A stretch of DNA of 64,000 bases. Source: Leifsonia williamsii (GTDB lineage Bacteria > Actinomycetota > Actinomycetes > Actinomycetales > Microbacteriaceae). This document shows positions 60,214 to 64,000 of the stretch, in pieces; the first letter of the stretch is position 1, and every line of letters starts with the position of its first letter. The position numbers and the translations under genes were made by a program. The stretch spans positions 3,348,001 to 3,412,000 of the forward strand of contig NZ_JAROCF010000001.1 in assembly GCF_030433685.1 (NCBI RefSeq). The letters run 5' to 3'. Under the pieces are notes generated by a model. That model ran no database searches. It saw nothing but the letters and a program-made list of their open reading frames with translations, and was not told the DNA's origin.

Positions 60214-61857
60214 ATGTCCGATGGCCCCCTGATCGTCCAGAGCGACCGCACCGTCCTGCTCGAAGTGGCGCATCCCGCCGCCGAGGACGCCCGCCACGAC
60301 CTCGCCGTCTTCGCCGAGCTCGAGCGCGCGCCCGAGCACATCCACACGTACCGGATCACCCGGCTGGGGCTGTGGAACGCGCGCGCCGCCGGCCACACGG
60401 CCGAGGACATGCTGGGCACGCTGGAGCGCTACTCCAAGTTCCCGATCCCGCAGACGGTGTCGGTGGACGTCGCCGAGACCGTCGCGCGCTACGGCCGCCT
60501 GGTGATCGAGCGCGACGAGGAGGGCACGCTGCTGCTGCGCTCCGACGACCTCGCCGTGCTGACGGAGGTGGCGAGCGCCAAGCGCATCGCGCCGCTGCTG
60601 GAGGAGCGCCGCGACGACACGACGTTCGTCGTGCAGGCGTGGGCGCGCGGCCAGCTCAAGCAGGAGCTGGTGAAGCTCGGCTGGCCCGCGGAGGACCTCG
60701 CCGGGTACACGCCGGGCACCCCGCACCCGATCGACCTGCGCGAGGACGGCTGGGCGCTGCGCGACTACCAGCGCAAGGCGGTCACCAACTTCTTCGACGG
60801 CGGCTCCGGTGTCGTCGTCCTCCCCTGCGGCGCAGGCAAGACGCTGGTGGGCGCCGGCGCGATGGCGACCTCCAAGACGACCACGCTGATCCTCGTCACC
60901 AACACGGTGTCGGCGCGGCAGTGGCGCGACGAGCTGCTGCGGCGCACGAGCCTCACCGCGGACGAGATCGGCGAGTACTCGGGCCAGCTGAAGGAGGTCA
61001 AGCCGGTCACGATCGCGACCTACCAGATCCTCACGGCCAAGCGGAAGGGCGAGTACGCGCACCTGGCGCTGCTCGACGCGCTCGACTGGGGACTCGTGGT
61101 CTACGACGAGGTGCACCTCCTGCCCGCTCCGGTGTTCAAGCTCACCGCGGAGCTGCAGGCCCGCCGCCGACTGGGCCTGACGGCGACGCTCGTCCGCGAG
61201 GACGGCCGCGAGGGCGACGTGTTCAGCCTGATCGGGCCGAAGCGCTTCGACGCGCCGTGGAAGGAGATCGAGGCGCAGGGCTTCATCTCGCCGGCCGCCT
61301 GCTATGAGGTGCGGATCGACCTCCCGGCCTCGGAGCGCCTCAGCTACGCGGCCGCCCCCGACGACGAGCGCTATCGCCTCGCCGCCACGGCGCCGGCGAA
61401 GCTCGACGTCGTGAAGCAGCTCGCCGACCGGCACGCGGGCGAGCGCATCCTCGTCATCGGCCAATACCTCGACCAGATCGACGAGCTGGCGGAGGCGCTG
61501 GGCGCGCCGCAGCTCACTGGCGCGACGCCGGTTGACGAGCGGGAGCGGCTGTTCCAGGAGTTCCGCGACGGCCGCACGCCGGTCCTCGTGGTCAGCAAGG
61601 TCGCGAACTTCTCGGTGGATCTGCCGGAGGCGACGGTCGCCATCCAGGTCTCGGGCTCGTACGGCTCGCGGCAGGAGGAGGCTCAGCGGCTCGGGCGGCT
61701 GCTGCGCCCGAAGGAGTCGGGGCTGTCGGCGAGCTTCTACACGCTGGTCTCGCGCGACACCGTCGACCAGGACTTCGCACAGAACCGGCAGCGCTTCCTC
61801 GCCGAGCAGGGGTACTCGTACACGATCCTCGACGCGCACGCGCTGGCGGCGGCGTAG
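60214..61857 (+). CDS. XPB/Ssl2-type DNA helicase
   Basis: A 547-residue SF2 helicase. An N-terminal damage-recognition region (VQSDRTVLLEV, to about 180), Walker A GCGAGKT, motif Ia VTNTVSARQW, the DEVH box (VYDEVHLLPA), motif III LTATLVREDGREGDVFSLIGPK (core TATLVREDG), RED and thumb regions, motif VI QRLGRLLRPK. ATG 60214 follows TAGACT by eight bases. Bacterial XPB proteins unwind DNA 3' to 5' and are linked to repair. Confidence 0.93.
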   Translation: MSDGPLIVQSDRTVLLEVAHPAAEDARHDLAVFAELERAPEHIHTYRITRLGLWNARAAGHTAEDMLGTLERYSKFPIPQTVSVDVAETVARYGRLVIERDEEGTLLLRSDDLAVLTEVASAKRIAPLLEERRDDTTFVVQAWARGQLKQELVKLGWPAEDLAGYTPGTPHPIDLREDGWALRDYQRKAVTNFFDGGSGVVVLPCGAGKTLVGAGAMATSKTTTLILVTNTVSARQWRDELLRRTSLTADEIGEYSGQLKEVKPVTIATYQILTAKRKGEYAHLALLDALDWGLVVYDEVHLLPAPVFKLTAELQARRRLGLTATLVREDGREGDVFSLIGPKRFDAPWKEIEAQGFISPAACYEVRIDLPASERLSYAAAPDDERYRLAATAPAKLDVVKQLADRHAGERILVIGQYLDQIDELAEALGAPQLTGATPVDERERLFQEFRDGRTPVLVVSKVANFSVDLPEATVAIQVSGSYGSRQEEAQRLGRLLRPKESGLSASFYTLVSRDTVDQDFAQNRQRFLAEQGYSYTILDAHALAAA

Positions 61858-61867
61858 GGTCTCCCGC

Positions 61868-62305
61868 ATGGGCATCCGCTTCGAGAACGTCGGGATCGCC
61901 GTGCGCGATCTGGACGCCGCCATCGCCTTCTTCACCGACCTCGGGCTGACGCTGGCCGGTCAGGACACCGTCAGCGGCGAGTGGGCCGACACGGCTGTGG
62001 GCCTCGACGGCAACCACGCGCGGATCGCGCTGCTGCAGACGCCGGGAGGCGACGGGCGGCTGGAGCTGTTCGAGTACCTCCACCCCGACGCGATCGAGAC
62101 GGAGCCGGCGCGGCCGAACGACATCGGCATGCACCGCGTCGCCTTCCAGGTCGACGACCTCGACGCGGCCCTCGCGATCGCCGCCCGGCACGGCTGCCAC
62201 CCGCTGCGCGGTGTCGCGAACTACCAGGATGTCTACCGGCTCACCTACCTGCGCGGTCCGAGCGGCATCCTCGTGATGCTCGCGGAGGACCTCAGAGCGG
62301 GCTGA
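61868..62305 (+). CDS. Glyoxalase/bleomycin-resistance/dioxygenase-fold protein
   Basis: A 145-residue vicinal-oxygen-chelate protein with two beta-alpha-beta-beta-beta units: FENVGIAVRDLDAAIAFFTDLG and GMHRVAFQVDDLDAALA (cores VGIAVRDLD and RVAFQVDDLD), ending RGPSGILVMLAEDL. Candidate metal ligands are His and Glu in HRVAF and LELFEYL. The ATG is leaderless, with its TAGGGT box overlapping the helicase stop codon. Confidence 0.88.
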   Translation: MGIRFENVGIAVRDLDAAIAFFTDLGLTLAGQDTVSGEWADTAVGLDGNHARIALLQTPGGDGRLELFEYLHPDAIETEPARPNDIGMHRVAFQVDDLDAALAIAARHGCHPLRGVANYQDVYRLTYLRGPSGILVMLAEDLRAG

Positions 62306-63188
62306 CCGGCCCGGTCGCGGCGAGGCGCGCGAGGGTGTGCAGCGCCTCCGCGTGGTCAGGGCGGTCGCGGACGGTGATCGCCGCCTTCCACAGCGCCCAG
62401 CCCGCGGCGCGTGCCCAGGTCGCGTCTTCCAGGCCCACCGCGTCGCGGAAGACGTCGGCGGCGGGAGGGTCGAGGAAGGTCCAGAACGGCACCAGGTCGC
62501 ACGCGGGGTCGCCGACCCCGGAGGTGCCGAAGTCGATGACGGCGGAGAGCCTCCCGTCGCGCATCAGCAGGTTGCCCACCGCGACATCGCCGTGGAACCA
62601 CACGGGAGGCGCACTCCAGGTCGTCGCCGTCGCGTCCGCCCAGATGGCGTGAGCCCTGCTGCGCGTGAGGGAGGCGCCGGGCACCCGGTCGAGCAGGTCG
62701 AAGGCGGCGAGCGCCTCCTCCTCGTAGACCGCGGGCGGGGCACCGCGGAAGAAGTTGTGCGTGCCCGGCGCCGGCCCGCCCTCCGCGGGTGCCGCCCGCA
62801 ACGCGTGGAGGAAGCCGGCGACGTCCTCGGCGAGGGCCACGGCGTCGACGCCCTGCTCGAGCACCAGCGGGCGGCCGGGCAGCCAGCGATACACCGACCA
62901 CGGCCACGGGTAGCCCTCCCCGGGCACGCCGACCGCGACCGGCGACGGGATCGGCAGCGGGAGGTGCGGGGCGAGCCGCGGCAGCCACTCCTGCTCCTTG
63001 GCGACCTGTTCGCGGTACCCGGCGGCGCTGGGGAGGCGGACGCTCAGCTCGTCGCCGAGCCGGAAGGTGCGGTTGTCCCAGCCGTCATGCTCGACCGGGC
63101 GCAGCGGGAGCGACCGCCATTGCGGGAACTGGGCGTCGACCAGCCTCCGGGCGAGGCGGGCATCGATCACCGGCTCAGGAGCGGACAT
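62292..63188 (-). CDS. Aminoglycoside phosphotransferase-family kinase
   Basis: A 298-residue small-molecule kinase. GWDNRTFRLGDELSVRLP (ATP site with the conserved lysine replaced by arginine at the RLP step, as in some APH members), WFHGDVAVGNLLM (catalytic loop with Asp and Asn), AVIDFGTSGVGDPACDL (metal-binding Asp). It resembles the APH(3'')/streptomycin-like branch, but resistance cannot be claimed. It overlaps the reductase gene by 14 bases and the convergent glyoxalase gene by 14 bases. Confidence 0.9.
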   Translation of the reverse strand: MSAPEPVIDARLARRLVDAQFPQWRSLPLRPVEHDGWDNRTFRLGDELSVRLPSAAGYREQVAKEQEWLPRLAPHLPLPIPSPVAVGVPGEGYPWPWSVYRWLPGRPLVLEQGVDAVALAEDVAGFLHALRAAPAEGGPAPGTHNFFRGAPPAVYEEEALAAFDLLDRVPGASLTRSRAHAIWADATATTWSAPPVWFHGDVAVGNLLMRDGRLSAVIDFGTSGVGDPACDLVPFWTFLDPPAADVFRDAVGLEDATWARAAGWALWKAAITVRDRPDHAEALHTLARLAATGPVSPL

Positions 63189-63945
63189 ACCTCAGCAGCA
63201 GCGTGTCGCCGCCCTGCAGCACGTGGGCGAGCCGCATCCGCTCGGGCACGATCGGGGCCGCCCCGGTGGCGATGCGGGATGCTCCCCCTGCTGCGAGCAT
63301 CGGGCTGACCGTCAGGCACAGCTCGTCGACGGCGCGGGCCGCGACGAGGTCGGCGAAGAGGCGCGGGCCTCCCTCGCACTGGATGCGGGTGAGCCCACGA
63401 CCCGCCAGCTCGCCCACCAGCCGGGCGGCGTCGACGTGCTCACGGCCGCACACGACGACATCGGCGACCTCGGAGAGCGCCTCCCGCGCCTCCGGCCGCG
63501 CCAGCTCGGTCGTGACCACGATCGCGCGCTCGGGCGCCTCGCGGAAGATCGGGCTCGCCGGGTCGAGGTCGAGGCTCGCGGAGACGATGGCGAAGACGGG
63601 ATGCTCCGTCATGCCCGACTCGCGGCGTGCCCGCTGCGACTCCTGGTCGACGCGCATCGGTCCGTAGCCCTCGGCGCGGACGGTCCCCGCGCCCACGACC
63701 ACGACGTCGCAGAGCCGGCGCAGCAGGTCGAAGACCCGTCGGTCGGCCGCGTCGGAGAGGCCGCCGGAGAGCCCGCTGACCGTGGCCGCGCCGTCGACGC
63801 TGCTCACGAAGTTGACGCGCACCCACGGGTCGTCGGAGCCGGCTGCGCCGGCGGTGCCCGCGCTGTACAGCGCCGCGATGTCGTCGTCGGTCAGCGCGTC
63901 CTCCGACGGCACCGGGTGGAGGCGGGCGATGGCGGGCTCAGTCAT
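63175..63945 (-). CDS. Pyrimidine reductase-family (RibD C-terminal) protein
   Basis: A 256-residue NADPH-dependent reductase. VRVNFVSSVDGAATVSGLSGGLS (core NFVSSVDGAAT), VVVVGAGTVRAEGYGPM and IQCEGGPRLFADLVAA place it in the RibD C-terminal family used in riboflavin and related pathways. Its ATG overlaps the preceding stop (ATGACTGA), and its stop overlaps the kinase gene, so three minus-strand genes form an operon. Confidence 0.9.
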   Translation of the reverse strand: MTEPAIARLHPVPSEDALTDDDIAALYSAGTAGAAGSDDPWVRVNFVSSVDGAATVSGLSGGLSDAADRRVFDLLRRLCDVVVVGAGTVRAEGYGPMRVDQESQRARRESGMTEHPVFAIVSASLDLDPASPIFREAPERAIVVTTELARPEAREALSEVADVVVCGREHVDAARLVGELAGRGLTRIQCEGGPRLFADLVAARAVDELCLTVSPMLAAGGASRIATGAAPIVPERMRLAHVLQGGDTLLLRYVRS

Positions 63946-64000
63946 TCACGTCTCCCATGTTGTGCTTGAGGTAGGCGGGCTCGCGGAGGCCGAGGATCGC
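63938..64000 (-). CDS. 3' end of an upstream gene, truncated by window edge
   Basis: Only 20 codons and the stop are visible: the C-terminus ends GLREPAYLKHNMGDVND. The stop overlaps the reductase start by eight bases, showing co-translation. The family cannot be assigned from this tail. Confidence 0.6.
   Translation of the reverse strand, partial: AILGLREPAYLKHNMGDVND

Noticed and set aside
62292..63188. Acquired aminoglycoside-resistance gene
   Set aside because: Fold and motifs fit the family, but it lies in a stable-looking operon with normal GC; no evidence for an antibiotic substrate.

Overview
The window is chromosomal DNA from a high-GC actinomycete, most probably a Leifsonia-like member of the Microbacteriaceae. 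The support is: roughly 70% GC outside a few islands; an actinobacterial gene stock (SepX/GlpR, DUF2530, DUF3027, DUF3054, DUF6230/DUF6114, XPB-type helicase, FmdB, MscL); many GTG starts; and very frequent leaderless promoters, where a TANNNT -10 box lies 6-8 bases before the start codon. There are no rRNA genes, no CRISPR array and no prophage structural genes. Two tRNA genes are present (Ala-CGC and Arg-CCT).

Layout. 1-5.4 kb: the 5' two-thirds or more of nrdA (ribonucleotide reductase) with paired NrdR boxes and DnaA-box-like 9-mers upstream, an MFS transporter, a DUF559/AbiEi-like nuclease-fold gene enclosed by 59-bp inverted palindromic repeats, and an aldo/keto reductase. 5.4-13 kb: alpha/beta hydrolase and TetR divergent from an SDR around a clear operator, then acyl-CoA dehydrogenase, M24 peptidase and DUF445. 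A lower-GC islet (11.36-12.61 kb) with two small secreted/membrane genes sits at the 3' end of the DUF445 gene between imperfect direct repeats. 13-20.5 kb: a kinase/M23-like/aminotransferase fusion, LysG, a large secreted phosphoesterase with a LAxTG anchor, and LysE. 20.5-22.3 kb: AbiH phage-defence gene, a 16-C tract, a TfoX-like gene and tRNA-Ala. 22.3-26.9 kb: sepX/glpR, rimJ-like, galU, 5-formyl-THF cyclo-ligase, FmdB, MscL.

26.9-36.3 kb: a 1251-residue SF1 helicase-Vsr protein whose Walker A lysine and Walker B glutamate are replaced, an ArsR-regulated divergent pair of MFS exporters, and an LldR-LldD lactate unit with tandem operators. 36.4-42.4 kb: DsbA-like protein, an acidic protein, and a TetR-controlled operon of DUF6230, DUF6114 and a secreted protein; then DUF1992, an epoxide hydrolase and a probable small RNA. 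42.5-48.5 kb: a surface module (LAxTG Ig-like protein, two CWB2 proteins, one carrying a zinc protease, and an XRE regulator) next to an XRE/ImmA pair. 48.5-51.8 kb: rifampicin monooxygenase under a rifamycin-associated element, a DHA2 exporter and an S4 protein.

51.9-64 kb: RibD-like reductase, tRNA-Arg, an HNH nuclease preceded by a His-rich small reading frame and an internal terminator, an NlpC/P60 enzyme with a long structured leader, a DtxR/IdeR regulator, serC, DUF2530 overlapping DUF3027 tail-to-tail, a cold-shock protein, the helicase-associated/XPB helicase pair, glyoxalase, a small-molecule kinase, a pyrimidine reductase and the end of one more gene.

The most promising leads for undescribed biology are the repeat-bounded DUF559 cassette, the ATPase-degenerate helicase-nuclease, the islet at DUF445, the His-rich/terminator leader of the HNH gene, the orphan sRNA at 42.3 kb and the TetR-DUF6230-DUF6114 operon.
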